Of a stretch of 64,000 bases of DNA, positions 35,942 to 45,247 are shown piece after piece (positions within the stretch are counted from its first letter, which is position 1; each line of letters begins with the position of its first letter). The DNA comes from Streptomyces brevispora (GTDB lineage: Bacteria; Actinomycetota; Actinomycetes; Streptomycetales; Streptomycetaceae): NCBI RefSeq assembly GCF_007829885.1, contig NZ_VIWW01000003.1, positions 1-64,000 of the forward strand, read 5' to 3'. Under the pieces are notes generated by a model that worked only from the letters and a program-made list of their open reading frames with translations, ran no database searches and had not been told where the DNA came from. The translations under genes and the position numbers were made by a program.

Positions 35942-36690
35942 TCACGCGGCGGCGGCCCGGGCCACATCCGTGATGACGAAGCCGCTGCGCGGAGCCGTCG
36001 GGACCCGGTTGAGCGGAATGCCGAGGTCCTGCTCGGCCACCCGATAGGTGAGGCCCGCCAGCAGCCGCGCCATCGTGGCGAGCAGCGCGACGGTGATGTC
36101 CTCGCCCGGACACCGGTGCCCCGTCGCGGGATCGCCGCCGCCCTGCGGCACGAGCTCCTCGCGCTCGCGCGGCTCGCCGGTGAACCGTGACGGGTCGAAG
36201 GTGTACGGGCGCGGCCAGAAGTCGACCAGGTCCCGGGCGGCCCGGGGGACCTCGGCCTCCGGCAGTGGCACACCGGCCCACGTGTGGACGGATCGCGTCA
36301 GCAGGACCGCGACCTCGTCGAAGAGGACCACGCGCCCGGCGTCCGCTCAGTCGCGACGGCTCGTTCCCACTCCCTGGCGACGTGGGCGGCCAGGGAGGCG
36401 ACCCGGTCGGGTCCCGTGAGCAGGTGCATGAACAGGGACTTGTGTGAGCGGTGCCGCTTCCCGTCGAGCGTGTGCACCGCACGCCGGGCGAAGAGAGTGT
36501 CGATCACCGGTTCCGGCAGTGCCGAGTGGCGGTGGATGTGGTGTGCCTCGTAGAAGAAGCGACCGGCCGCGGGGCCGTGCAGGGCGATCGCCCGCTTGCC
36601 GAGGAGGCGGGTGCGCACGGGCGCTCCGCCGCTGCGCCGTCGGCGGTCGGGGAACGCGCGCGCCTCGTCACCCGCGCGGCTCAGTCCGAC
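35942..36690 (-). pseudogene. CYP152-like cytochrome P450, internally deleted and frameshifted
   Basis: Reading leftward, the N-terminal part TRLLGKRAIALHGPAAGRFF and RRAVHTLDGKRHRSHKSLFM runs to EWERAVA. The frame then shifts at about 36335 to VVLFDEVAVLLTRSVHTWAG, and after AARDLVD it jumps directly to RPYTFDPSRFTGEPRERE and the haem loop QGGGDPATGHRCPGED. The QGGGD...GHRCPGE loop is characteristic of CYP152 fatty-acid peroxygenases. About 190 residues (I-helix and ExxR) are missing. It immediately follows the FAD oxidoreductase, so the operon once held an active P450. Confidence 0.78.
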
Positions 36691-38297
36691 CGGTCGCGGT
36701 GAGCCAGTGCCCGGCGGCCGGCCGAGACCAGCGTGGTGGCGCCCCGCGTGCGGACCGCGGCCCGCGCCGCGTTGGCCCCCGGCCCACCGTGCACACCGCC
36801 CCCCGGATGGGCGGACGCGGAGGCCAGGTAGAGGCCGCGAACCGGCGTCTCGGGCCGCCCGGTGCCCGGGACCGGGCGGAACACCAGCTGCTGGTGGAGG
36901 CTGCTGGTCCCGCCGTTGATCGCGCCGCCGTGAAGGTTGCTGTCGGCGGCCTCCAGGACGGGCGGAGGGAGCAGGCGCCTGGCCATGATGCGGCTCCGGA
37001 ACCCGGGAGCGTAGCTCTCGATGCGCCGCTCCAGCCGGTCGGCGAACGTCTCGGCCTCGGCTGCGTCCCAGCGGCCGGTGAGCCCTTCCTCGCCGGCGTC
37101 GGATTTCACGCGGTGCGGCACATGGGTGTAGGCCCACGCCGATTCCGTGCCCTGCGGAGAGCGCGAAGCGTCGGCGGTGGTCATCTGGCCCAGCAGGACG
37201 AAGGGACGGTCCGGGATCTGCCCCATGGCGATCTGCGCGGCGAACCGGGTGAGGTCGTCGACGCTCTCCGCCAGGTGCACCGTGCCCGCCGAGCGGGCGT
37301 CCGCCGCGCTCCACGGAATGGGCCGGTCCAGAGCCCAGTCGACCTTGAACGTGGCGAAGTCCCACTGGAAGCGCCGCAGGTCGCCGAAGACGCGGGGCGG
37401 CAGGTGCTCCGGGGCGACCAGATCCAGAAAGAGGGAGGGCGCCGACACATCGGCGAGCACCGCCTTGCGCGCCCGTACGGCATCGCCGTTCTCCGTCCGC
37501 ACTCCCACCGCACGCCCCCGCCGCACCACCACCTCCGTCACTCGGCTGCCGCAGTGCACCTCGACCTTGTGGGCCCGCAGCCGCCGCACCAGCGCATCGG
37601 TCAAAGCGCCGGCGCCCCCCTCTGGCACCGGGAATCCGTATCGCTGCCCGAGCATGGCCATCAGCCAGCCGAACCCGCCGCTCCCTGCCGCTTCGGGCGG
37701 CAGGTCGGCGTGGAGCGCATTGCCCGCCAGCAGGAGCCGCCCTCCCTGGCCGGCGAATTCCTCCTCGCCCAGCCGGCGCACCGGCAGGAGAAGGCTCCGG
37801 GCCAGGCGCAAGCCGCCCGCCGTACGCAGATGGGCCGCCAGCGCGGCGGTGGCCCGCACGGGCGGGAAGGGAGTGAAAAGGGCCCGCAGGAGGTCGTCGC
37901 CCACTCGGTCCCACACCTGGCACAGGGACATCCACGCCTCCCCGTCACCGTCCGCGAACCGGTCCAGACCCGCCGCGGTGCCGGCCCGGTCCGCATGGAG
38001 CACGGCGCAGCTGCCGTCGAGCAGGGGATGGGCGAGCACGGACGGCGCCCGGCTCCACCGCAGCCCGTCACGGTGCAGAGCCAGACCCGCCAGCACCGGG
38101 GAAGCGGCTGCCAGCGGATAGAACGCGCTGAACATGTCACTCACGAAGTCCGGGTGCACCCCCCGGTCGCTGCGCACCGCCCCGCCCGGCTCGTCCTGGC
38201 TCTCGAAGACCTCGACGCTCCATCCCGCGTCGGCGAGAAGATTGGCCGCGACCAGGCCGTTCGGACCGCTTCCGATCACCACCGCGTCCGCCATCAT
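36681..38297 (-). CDS. Phytoene-desaturase-related FAD oxidoreductase
   Basis: 538 residues. The dinucleotide-binding start VVIGSGPNGLVAANLLADAG (residues 6-25) is followed by the acidic residue of VEVFESQDEPGG. The C-terminal FAD motif is RGLYLASASAHPGGGVHGGP followed by GANAARAA, as in CrtI-like and NAD(P)/FAD-dependent oxidoreductases. The substrate is unknown; carotenoid genes are absent. The gene lies 57 bp after an SRPBCC gene and overlaps the head of the P450 remnant, a three-gene redox operon now missing its P450. Confidence 0.87.
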   Translation of the reverse strand: MMADAVVIGSGPNGLVAANLLADAGWSVEVFESQDEPGGAVRSDRGVHPDFVSDMFSAFYPLAAASPVLAGLALHRDGLRWSRAPSVLAHPLLDGSCAVLHADRAGTAAGLDRFADGDGEAWMSLCQVWDRVGDDLLRALFTPFPPVRATAALAAHLRTAGGLRLARSLLLPVRRLGEEEFAGQGGRLLLAGNALHADLPPEAAGSGGFGWLMAMLGQRYGFPVPEGGAGALTDALVRRLRAHKVEVHCGSRVTEVVVRRGRAVGVRTENGDAVRARKAVLADVSAPSLFLDLVAPEHLPPRVFGDLRRFQWDFATFKVDWALDRPIPWSAADARSAGTVHLAESVDDLTRFAAQIAMGQIPDRPFVLLGQMTTADASRSPQGTESAWAYTHVPHRVKSDAGEEGLTGRWDAAEAETFADRLERRIESYAPGFRSRIMARRLLPPPVLEAADSNLHGGAINGGTSSLHQQLVFRPVPGTGRPETPVRGLYLASASAHPGGGVHGGPGANAARAAVRTRGATTLVSAGRRALAHRDRSD

Positions 38298-38354
38298 CCG
38301 TCGCCCTTCACTCGGGGGAGGGCGTCCGGCCGGTGTCGCCCTCGGCGTGCACCT

Positions 38355-38798
38355 TCAGCTGTCGCTCGCCAGCTCGTCGACCGCGGAGGCGAGGCGCCCC
38401 AGCATGGCCCGGTGACGGAGCTGGAGAAGCACGTCGGCCGCCGCGTTGTGCAGGGTGCCGCCGGCGCCCCGGAGCGGGTGCTCGTCGAGCCGCACCAGCG
38501 TCTCGTCGCCCCATGGCCGGATGTCGAAGGCGATACGCGCCGAACCCAGCAGGCCGCTGTGCGCCTCCAGCTCGAGAATGCTCGGGCGTTCGAGCCGGCG
38601 CACCACGGTCCGACCGTGGAATTCCTTCGGACCGATCCGCACGGTGTACTCGATCGAGGATCCGACTTCGGGCCAGTGGCCCTGCGCACTGCGCGAGCCG
38701 GAAGTGCCGACCACCCATTCCCCGTACAGGTCCGGTCGTTCCAGGACCGACCACAAGGCCGACGGCGCGTGCTTGATCAGCTGATGACGAATGGCCAT
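38355..38798 (-). CDS. SRPBCC (polyketide cyclase/START-like) family protein
   Basis: A 147-residue helix-grip protein: HAPSALWSVLERPDLYGEWV starts the typical first helix, and the later FDIRPWGDETLVRLDEHPLR and long C-terminal helix LLQLRHRAMLGRLASAVDEL complete it. Proteins of this type bind hydrophobic ligands. It is first gene of the operon with the FAD oxidoreductase. The upstream 411 bp up to the catalase start hold the divergent promoters and no other gene. Confidence 0.85.
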   Translation of the reverse strand: MAIRHQLIKHAPSALWSVLERPDLYGEWVVGTSGSRSAQGHWPEVGSSIEYTVRIGPKEFHGRTVVRRLERPSILELEAHSGLLGSARIAFDIRPWGDETLVRLDEHPLRGAGGTLHNAAADVLLQLRHRAMLGRLASAVDELASDS

Positions 38799-39209
38799 GA
38801 GCGCCTCCAGACGCGGAAGGAGTGCCAGAGGATCCGTGATGCTTCTACCCTAAGCCGCCCGCGGCGACCCGACATTCCGCACCGATCCGGATCCCGGCCA
38901 TGACCGGCGACGGCCATTGGAGGGGCTGGATGACGCGTCTGCCGCGGCACGGAGCCGTTCTTGTCGCTCTCCGTCCTTCCCTCCGCTACGACTGGTGAGG
39001 GTCAGATGCTGGTGCCCGGGCGGCTCGCTCGGTGAGTGCGGCGTCCGCCGGAGTCCGCAGCCAGCGGCCGGCCGGTCGCGGAGGGACGGACCCGCGCCCG
39101 GTCGGCAGGGCGCGGTGGGACAGGTCCGCGCTTTCGTTGTGTCGACGCCCGGTTTCTGGATACCGGCCTTTCGTGCCTCTCACGCACCAGCACCTACGGA
39201 TGGAGCGGT

Positions 39210-39885
39210 CATGAGCGACAACCGCCCCGAGCCCACTTCCGGGCAGCCGGACGGGTCAGGCTCGGAGGAGGGCATCCCCGGCAAGCCCGCAAGCGCCGGT
39301 CCCTCTCTGGCCGAGCCGACCACGGCCGGGAGCCCCTGCCTCCGAAGCCGGACCAGCGCGGGCCCGAGACGGTCAGCCCGACCGGGCAGGCCACCGGAGC
39401 GAACCCGGCGCGGATGGCGCAGAGGGGCTCGTACCTGACCACCGCGCAGGGGGCACGCCTGTACGACACCGATCACTCGCTGAAGGCGGACCCCAGGGGC
39501 CCGGTCCTGCTGCAGGACCACCATCTGCGCGAGAAGATCACCCACTTCGGCCACGAGCGGATTCCCGAGCGCGTCGTCCACGCACGCGGGGCCGCCGCTC
39601 ACGGCGTGTTCCGCGGCTACGGTTCGGCGGCGAACATCTCGAAGGCGGCCTTTCTGGCCCAGGCCGTGGAGACGCCGGTATTCGTCCGGTTCTCCACGGT
39701 GCTCGGGTCGCGCGGTTCGGCCGACACCGTGCGGGACACCCGCGGCTTCGCGACCAAGTTCTACACCGAGGAGGGTGTGTTCGACCTCGTCGGCAACAAC
39801 ATCCCGGTCTTCTCCATCCAGGACGCGATCAAGTTCCCCGACATCATCCACGCGGGCAAGCCGCACCCGGCGACCCGAGAACACT
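39210..39885 (+). pseudogene. katE: Large-subunit (KatE-type) catalase, frameshifted and truncated
   Basis: Starts MSDNRPEPTSGQPDGSGSEE. A one-base loss in a G run at about 39332 pushes the continuation EPLPPKPDQRGPETVSPTGQ and MAQRGSYLTTAQGARLYDTD to another frame. The essential His is in ERVVHARGAAAHGVFRGYGS and the Asn region in FDLVGNNIPVFSIQDAIKFP. After GKPHPATRE at about 39885 the gene is cut and joined to a GH15 tail; the haem Tyr and the C-terminal domain are gone. The symbol indicates the family only. Confidence 0.85.
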
Positions 39886-39889
39886 ACGG

Positions 39890-40240
39890 ACGCTGCACGC
39901 GTACACCCAGGAACTGACCCACGACCACTACGCCTATCGCTTCCGTCATGACGAACGTCCTTTGGGCGATGCGGAAGGCGCCTTTCTTCTGTGCGGATAC
40001 CTGATGGCTCTGGCCGAACACCAGCAGGGCAACCGGGAGGAGGCGTTGCGCTGGTTCGAACGCAACCGCGCCGCGTGCGGCCCCCAGGGCCTATACACGG
40101 AGGAGTACGACGTCGGCCAGCGTCAGTTGCGCGGCAACCTGCCTCAAGCCTTCGTACACGCCCTGATGCTGGAAACCGCCACGCGGCTCAGCGACGCACC
40201 CCTGCCGTTCCCGGACTCTGAAAGAGGATCACATGCCTGA
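39890..40240 (+). pseudogene. GH15 (glucoamylase/trehalase type) C-terminal fragment
   Basis: The frame HDHYAYRFRHDERPLGDAEG, LLCGYLMALAEHQQGNREEA and the catalytic-base region GLYTEEYDVGQRQLRGNLPQ match the end of the (alpha/alpha)6 barrel of GH15 enzymes. The first about 500 residues are lost at the junction with the catalase. The stop overlaps the SDR start by 8 bp, so the native GH15-SDR coupling is still visible. Confidence 0.75.
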
Positions 40241-41012
40241 AACGGTCGTCATCACCGGAGCCAGCGCGGGCATCGGCCGCGCAACCGCCAGGGCGTTCGC
40301 CTCCCGTGGCGCCAACGTCGCACTCCTCGCCCGCGGCAGAGCCGGTCTCGAGGCCGCAGCCCACGAGGTCGAGCAGGCCTGGGGCCAGGCCCTGGTCCTG
40401 CCCACCGACGTGTCCGACCACCAGCAGGTCGAAGCGGCCGCCGACACTGCAGTCGCGACGTTCGGACGGAACGACGTGTGGGGCAACTGTGCCTTCGCTT
40501 CCGTCTTTGCGCCCTTCACCGAGATCACCCTCGAGGAGTACGCGCGCGTCACCCAAGTGTCCTACCTCGGCTTCGTCAACGGCACCCGGACCGCGCTCGC
40601 GCACACGATGTCGCACGACCGGGGCACGATCGTGCAGGTCGGTTCCGCCCTCGGTTCACGCTCCGTCCCCCTGCAGTCCGTCTACTGCGGTGCCAAGCAC
40701 ACCATCAACGGCTTCACCTCCTCCGTGCGCACCGAACTCATGCACCAAGGCAGCAACGTGCGCGTCACCCTCGCCCAAATGCCGGCCGTCAACACCCCGC
40801 AGTTCTCCTGGGTACTCTCCCGCCTCTCCAAGAGCCCGCAGCCGGTGCCGCCGATCTACCAGCCAGAGATCGCGGCGCGGGCCGTCCTGTACGCGGCCGA
40901 CCACCTTGGACGCAAGCAGTACTACGTCGGCGCCAGCACCGCCGGCGTTCCCATGCCTGCGCCCCCCAACTGTGGTTCTCCCACCACCCGGCCCTCGCGG
41001 CGTCCCTCCTGA
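40233..41012 (+). pseudogene. SDR, intact core with C-terminal deletion/frameshift
   Basis: 259 codons. Cofactor motif GASAGIG, the SALGSRS region and YCGAKH active site are intact. Similarity to the paralogue at 27755 holds up to GRKQYYVGASTAG. There about 60 codons corresponding to IAPGLLDRYLARTGYD and onward are missing, and the residual PQLWFSHHPALAASLL end is read in another frame, so the current protein ends GSPTTRPSRRPS. The catalytic domain is whole, so some activity is conceivable. Its start overlaps the GH15 fragment. Confidence 0.72.
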
Positions 41013-41229
41013 CGGGGGCCGCGCGGCACTTCTTCGTTCCCGGAGAAACTATCCACAGGCATCAAACCGGTGGATCCGGGCTTACTTGATGGGGTGTCAG
41101 GTAGATGGAGTTTCCCCAGGCCGTTGCTGCGACACACGTCCCGGGCCCTGCCTGGAGGGACTTTCGCGCGGTTCTTGAGGCGGCGCCGGGGGCAGGCCGT
41201 CCGAGGGAGGCTGAGTCGTGCCAGATCTA

Positions 41230-41476
41230 GCCGACCGGGCTTGCTGAGGGCGCGGCAGACTGCATCGAGGACTTCTTCGGAGGCGCCGGCGAGCTGACCG
41301 CGCTCCAGGCGGGCGTAGTAGTCGATGCCGAACCCGGCCAGGAGGGCGACTTCCTCACGGCGCAGCCCGGGCACCCTGCGGATTCCGCCGCCGAAGGCAG
41401 GCAAGCCGGCCTGCTGCGGAGTGATCTTCGCGCGGCGGCCGGCGACGGATTCGCGGAGCTCGTGGGCGGTGTCCAT
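41230..41476 (-). pseudogene. XRE (MmyB-type) regulator, N-terminal fragment
   Basis: MDTAHELRESVAGRRAKITP, RRVPGLRREEVALLAGFGID and YYARLERGQLAGASEEVLDA are the HTH domain of MmyB-like regulators, which usually lie divergent from an oxidoreductase gene they repress. Homology stops at about 41230 and the frame then runs on through unrelated sequence, so the ligand-binding half is lost. It is divergent from the CMD-cupin-AKR operon and was presumably its regulator. Confidence 0.75.
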
Positions 41477-41711
41477 GCCATCCAGGCTAGGCGGGATGGA
41501 GCAGAGGCGGGGTGCCCTGTCAGTACCTGTAACAGCAGTGCCTTCCAGGGGGCTGTGAGCTGCGGATTTCTCGATGGTGGCAGCAGATGTGGCCCGTGGT
41601 CCGCGGGACGGCGGCGTCGTTGGAGATGCCGTTGGGTCGGTGGTGACCGACCGTGAACTGCAGCCCACATCAGTAACCTTTCGTGTTCGTATTGTCCCAA
41701 GGAGTCATTCA

Positions 41712-42032
41712 ATGGCGAAGCAGTCCGCGCCCCAGGACCTGGCCGGCATCGCGCCGAAGCTGGTCGAGCTCAGCAACGAGGTGCTGTTCGCAGATGTGTG
41801 GGAGCGGCCCGAGCTGTCGCCCCGTGACCGGAGCCTGGTCACGGTCAGCGTGCTGGCTGCCCTGTACCGCACCGAGCAGCTGCCCTACCACCTGGGCAAG
41901 GCGCTGGAGAACGGGCTGAGCGTGCAGGAGTTGTCGGAGGCGATCACGCACCTGGCCTTCTACGCCGGATGGCCCAACGCTATGACCGCGATCACGCAAC
42001 TGAAGAAGATCGCCGACGAGCGCTCCGCCTGA
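41712..42032 (+). CDS. Carboxymuconolactone decarboxylase family protein
   Basis: A 106-residue all-helical CMD-family protein. It has the family pattern DVWERPELSPRDRSLVTVSV, then LPYHLGKALENGLSVQELSE and HLAFYAGWPNAMTAI. The Cys-x-x-Cys of AhpD relatives is absent, so it is not an AhpD-type peroxidase. AAGGAG lies at good spacing before the ATG. It is first gene of an operon with a cupin (73 bp later) and an aldo/keto reductase; the trio is a recurrent bacterial set for small organic substrates or quinone/aldehyde stress. Confidence 0.9.
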   Translation: MAKQSAPQDLAGIAPKLVELSNEVLFADVWERPELSPRDRSLVTVSVLAALYRTEQLPYHLGKALENGLSVQELSEAITHLAFYAGWPNAMTAITQLKKIADERSA

Positions 42033-42105
42033 TCAACCGGTGCGAGCAGCGTAACGACACCCCGCACGGCCGGTGGGACATGCGGAACAGGATGGGGAGA
42101 ACGAC

Positions 42106-42540
42106 ATGACTGTCAACGGATTCGATCAGATCTTCCCGCTCGGGGATAAGAACGACGCCTACGCGGAGTTCTTCATCGGCCAGAGTTACCTGGCTCCGCT
42201 CGCCTCGGGGAGCGTTCCCGTCAGCAATGTCTCCTTCGAGCCGGGCTGCCGCAACAACTGGCACATCCACCACGGCACGAGCGGGGGCGGGGACCAGATT
42301 CTGCTGTGCACGGCGGGCAGCGGCTGGTACCAGGCCGAGGGCGAGGATCCCGTCAGCATGGAACCGGGAACGGTGGTCCGCGTCCCGGCGGGCACGAAGC
42401 ACTGGCACGGCGCGAAGGCCGACTCGTGGTTCTCTCACGTCGCCTTCATCACCCCGGGCGAAGACGTCAGCAACGAATGGCTCGAACCCGTCACCGACGA
42501 GACGTACGGCAAGCTGCCGAAGAACGGAGCACACGCATGA
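42106..42540 (+). CDS. Cupin-domain protein
   Basis: A 144-residue single cupin. Motif 1 is GCRNNWHIHHGTSGGGDQIL with His-x-His and the acidic partner; motif 2 is PGTVVRVPAGTKHWHGAKAD with its metal His. Single cupins next to CMD proteins are common, and the metal site is complete. The stop overlaps the AKR start by ATGA (42537-42540), which shows coupling. Confidence 0.9.
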   Translation: MTVNGFDQIFPLGDKNDAYAEFFIGQSYLAPLASGSVPVSNVSFEPGCRNNWHIHHGTSGGGDQILLCTAGSGWYQAEGEDPVSMEPGTVVRVPAGTKHWHGAKADSWFSHVAFITPGEDVSNEWLEPVTDETYGKLPKNGAHA

Positions 42541-43394
42541 CCATCCTGGACGAGACCTACACCCTGTCCAACGGCGTCGCCATCCCCAAGCTGGGCCTCG
42601 GCACCTGGTTCATCGACGACGACAAGGCGGCCGACGCGGTCCGCGCAGCCGTGGAGATCGGCTACCGCAACATCGACACCGCCCAGGCCTACGGCAACGA
42701 GCGCGGCGTCGGCGAGGGCGTGCGCACATCGGGAGTGCCCCGCGACGAGCTGTTCATCTCGACCAAACTCGCTGCGGAGATCAAGGACTATGACCAGGCG
42801 GTCGCGGCGATCGACGGCTCTCTGGAGAGGCTGGGCCTGGACCGCATCGACCTGATGCTGATCCACAGCCCACAGCCGTGGAGCGACTTCCGCGGCGGCG
42901 ACTACGCCGAAGGCAACCGCGAAGCCTGGCGTGCCCTGGAGGAAGCCCACCAGGCCGGCAAGATCCGATCCATCGGCGTCTCCAACTTCCAGCAGCACGA
43001 CCTGGAGAACATCCTGCAGGGCGCGAGCGTCGTCCCGCACGTCAACCAGCTGCTCGTGCACGCCGGCAACACCCCCAGCGAGCTCTTGGCCTACTGCGCG
43101 AGCAAGCAGATCCTCGTCGAGGCGTACTCGCCGATCGCCCACGGCGCGATCCTGCGCAACGCCGAGGTTCAGGCGATCGCGGAGAAGTACGGGGTGTCTG
43201 TTCCCCAGCTGTGTATCGGATACACCCTGCAGCTGGGCACCGTGTCGCTGCCCAAGACGGCGAACCCGGACCACATGCGGTCCAATGCCGAGGTCGACTT
43301 CGAGATCTCCGGTGACGACATGGACGCCCTGCGGAACCTGCGCGATGTGGACTACGGCGAGCACAGCGCCTTCCCTGTCTACAGCGGCAAGTGA
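42537..43394 (+). CDS. Aldo/keto reductase
   Basis: A 285-residue (beta/alpha)8 NADPH-dependent aldehyde/ketone reductase. The catalytic tetrad is present: Asp in GYRNIDTAQAYGNE, Tyr in the same segment, Lys in FISTKL and His in LMLIHSPQP. The NADP-phosphate site is LPKTANPDHMRSN. It is third gene of the CMD-cupin-AKR operon. Confidence 0.92.
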   Translation: MTILDETYTLSNGVAIPKLGLGTWFIDDDKAADAVRAAVEIGYRNIDTAQAYGNERGVGEGVRTSGVPRDELFISTKLAAEIKDYDQAVAAIDGSLERLGLDRIDLMLIHSPQPWSDFRGGDYAEGNREAWRALEEAHQAGKIRSIGVSNFQQHDLENILQGASVVPHVNQLLVHAGNTPSELLAYCASKQILVEAYSPIAHGAILRNAEVQAIAEKYGVSVPQLCIGYTLQLGTVSLPKTANPDHMRSNAEVDFEISGDDMDALRNLRDVDYGEHSAFPVYSGK

Positions 43395-43629
43395 AGCCGG
43401 CGCAGTGCCACCCCGTGATGGCCCGATGTTCTGAGCCGCACTTGAAGCGATACCTCGACTGATGTCCTTCACGCCGCCGTACTGCGACGACGGTTTGCTT
43501 CCCAGCACCGACCTGAGTCCGATCTGTCGTGGACTGCGAGGTGTACGTCGCGCCGACGACGGCAGCACATCGCGCTGGTGCGTCGGAGGCGACCGAGGCC
43601 GCGCTGTGGCGGCCAGAACCTCGCGGTAG

Positions 43630-43973
43630 CTCTGGCCTCGGGGGAAGGGCTCGTCGATGTGCTGGCCCCGCAGCGGTGCAAGAGCTTCCTGCGTACAGCC
43701 GTTGAGGCGTCCGTAGTTGCATTCACGCAGGCGGGGATCGTGGCGGATCGGGGCTGTGGTGCCCGCGAAGGTGATCCGCGCGGTGTCCATCGCGCGGTGC
43801 AGATCGGAGGTGAACACCGCCGCAATGCCATCGTTGCGGCGGCGAGCGCCGAGTTCCCGGGCCTGCCGGCGGCCGGTTACTGAGAGGACGCCCGGCAGCC
43901 AGCCGGTGGCGATTCCGGCCTCGTTGTCGGTGGTGGTCGCGTGGGTCTCGTAGACGAGCTGGATCGAGGTCAT
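43630..43973 (-). pseudogene. Histidine-phosphatase family, N-terminal fragment
   Basis: MTSIQLVYETHATTTDNEAG, IATGWLPGVLSVTGRRQARE and VFTSDLHRAMDTARITF are the first half of a phosphoglycerate-mutase-like phosphatase with the catalytic His in ETHATTTDNEAG. Homology ends after PFPRGQSYREVL at about 43630, so the C-terminal half including the second catalytic His is missing. The frame upstream runs straight into the IS630 transposase tail. Confidence 0.7.
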
Positions 43974-43993
43974 CGCCCTGCTGTTCATGGTCA

Positions 43994-45041
43994 GGCCGCC
44001 TTGAGAGGACGTCCGCCCCCAGCGGATACCCTTCTCGCTGCGGACGCGGGCAGGCTCCTTGCACTGTGCGGCAAGGACGTCGGGGTGGCGGGCGTAGGCG
44101 TTTCGCCGGCGAAGGTAGCGGTGAAGGGCCCGGGTCTGTGCGGGGTGGCTGCGGTGGTGGGAGTTGGACGCGGTGAACTGCCGCAGCGGGCCAAAGTGGG
44201 CCCCGATCGGGTTGGCCCAGGAGGCGTCGGGGTGAAGCACAGCTCGACTTTGTTCTTCTTTGCCCAGCGGCGGATGTCCTGGCCGGTGTGGGCGGAGAGG
44301 TTGTCCAGGATGATGTAGATCGGGGCGCCGTCGGGTCGGGCGGAGCGGAGCGACTTCAGCGCGGCCAGTGTGTTGGCGGTGCCCTTGCGGCGGCGGTTAA
44401 CGCCCCACAGCCGATCGTCGCCGACGGAGTAGCATCCGTGGAAGTAGGTGACGCCGTGGGTGCGGTGGTAGGTCGCCGGCAGGCTATCGGGCTTGCCCTG
44501 CTTCGCCCAGCAGGAACCCCCGTGGGGCGGATCCCGAGCGGCCCGAACTCGTCGAAGGCGAAGACGCGGTCCGGGAAGTGCTTCAGGACGTGCTCGATGC
44601 GGTCGAGCTTGGCGTCGCGATCGGGGGACTCCTTCCAGGTCTTGGTGCGCTGGAAGGTGTTTCCGCGGCGCCGGAGCAGGCACCGTAACGCCTCGCGGCC
44701 GATCCGATGACGCGTCCGTGCACTTTCCGCAAGTAGGCGGCAAGCCTGCGGATCGACCAACGGGTGAAGGGCTGGCCGAGCTTGGTAGGACGAGTGGTGG
44801 CCGTCTGGACGACGCAGTCCTCGTCGTCAGGGGTGAGCAGGCCGGGACGGCCTCCCGCCCATCGAGGGTCCAGACAGGCCGGGCCGATCTCGTCGAACTG
44901 GTGGATCACCTCCCGCACCGTGCCTTCCAGTCGGGCAGGTCTTCGCCCTTGCGTCGACGATGGGGCATGACGAGTCCCGTGCCGGGATAGCCGCCGTCGG
45001 CGATCGTGAGTGTCCTGCCGACCGTGGCCTTGGCGCCCCAT
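43994..45041 (-). pseudogene. IS630-family transposase, several frameshifts
   Basis: Pieces in successive frames, reading leftward: REVIHQFDEIGPACLDPRWA and RWSIRRLAAYLRKVHGR; then REALRCLLRRRGNTFQRTKT and VFAFDEFGPLGIRP (first Asp); then YIILDNLSAHTGQDIRRWAK (second Asp); then ASWANPIGAHFGPLRQF. In the last motif the catalytic Glu (normally NPIEAHF) is Gly. At least three frameshifts and the Glu loss make this inactive. A related tail lies at 21280-21400. Confidence 0.85.
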
Positions 45042-45099
45042 TCCTCCTACGCCTTGCAGTCGTTGCGGTTCCCAGGCAATGGTCGGCCGACCACGACGA

Positions 45100-45247
45100 C
45101 GAGCCGAGTCTCGGCATCGATGACGACCTGGTGGGTATCATCGGCTACAGCCTCAGCGACGGTAGCCCGAACGTCCCATGGGCCCTCGCCGGCCTGGTCT
45201 GCGGCCTACTGACAGTCCTCATGATCAGTAGATTCCAGAAGAAGTAG
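45100..45247 (+). pseudogene. Possible membrane-protein C-terminal tail
   Basis: The frame ends GIDDDLVGIIGYSLSDGSPN followed by a hydrophobic helix WALAGLVCGLLTVLMISR and FQKK-stop. It looks like the final transmembrane helix and basic tail of a membrane protein, but nothing upstream in frame is coherent because the IS630 remnant occupies it. Weakly supported. Confidence 0.3.

Noticed and set aside
36444..38903. An 819-codon plus-strand open frame
   Set aside because: Antisense to the FAD oxidoreductase and SRPBCC genes; no recognisable domains.
39050..39209. A stress-sigma-factor promoter before the catalase
   Set aside because: Only a loose match to a -35/-10 pair could be found in the 411-bp divergent region; not strong enough to annotate.
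42435..44240. A 601-codon minus-strand frame
   Set aside because: It joins an IS630 transposase tail, a histidine-phosphatase head and the antisense of the AKR operon; these are described separately.
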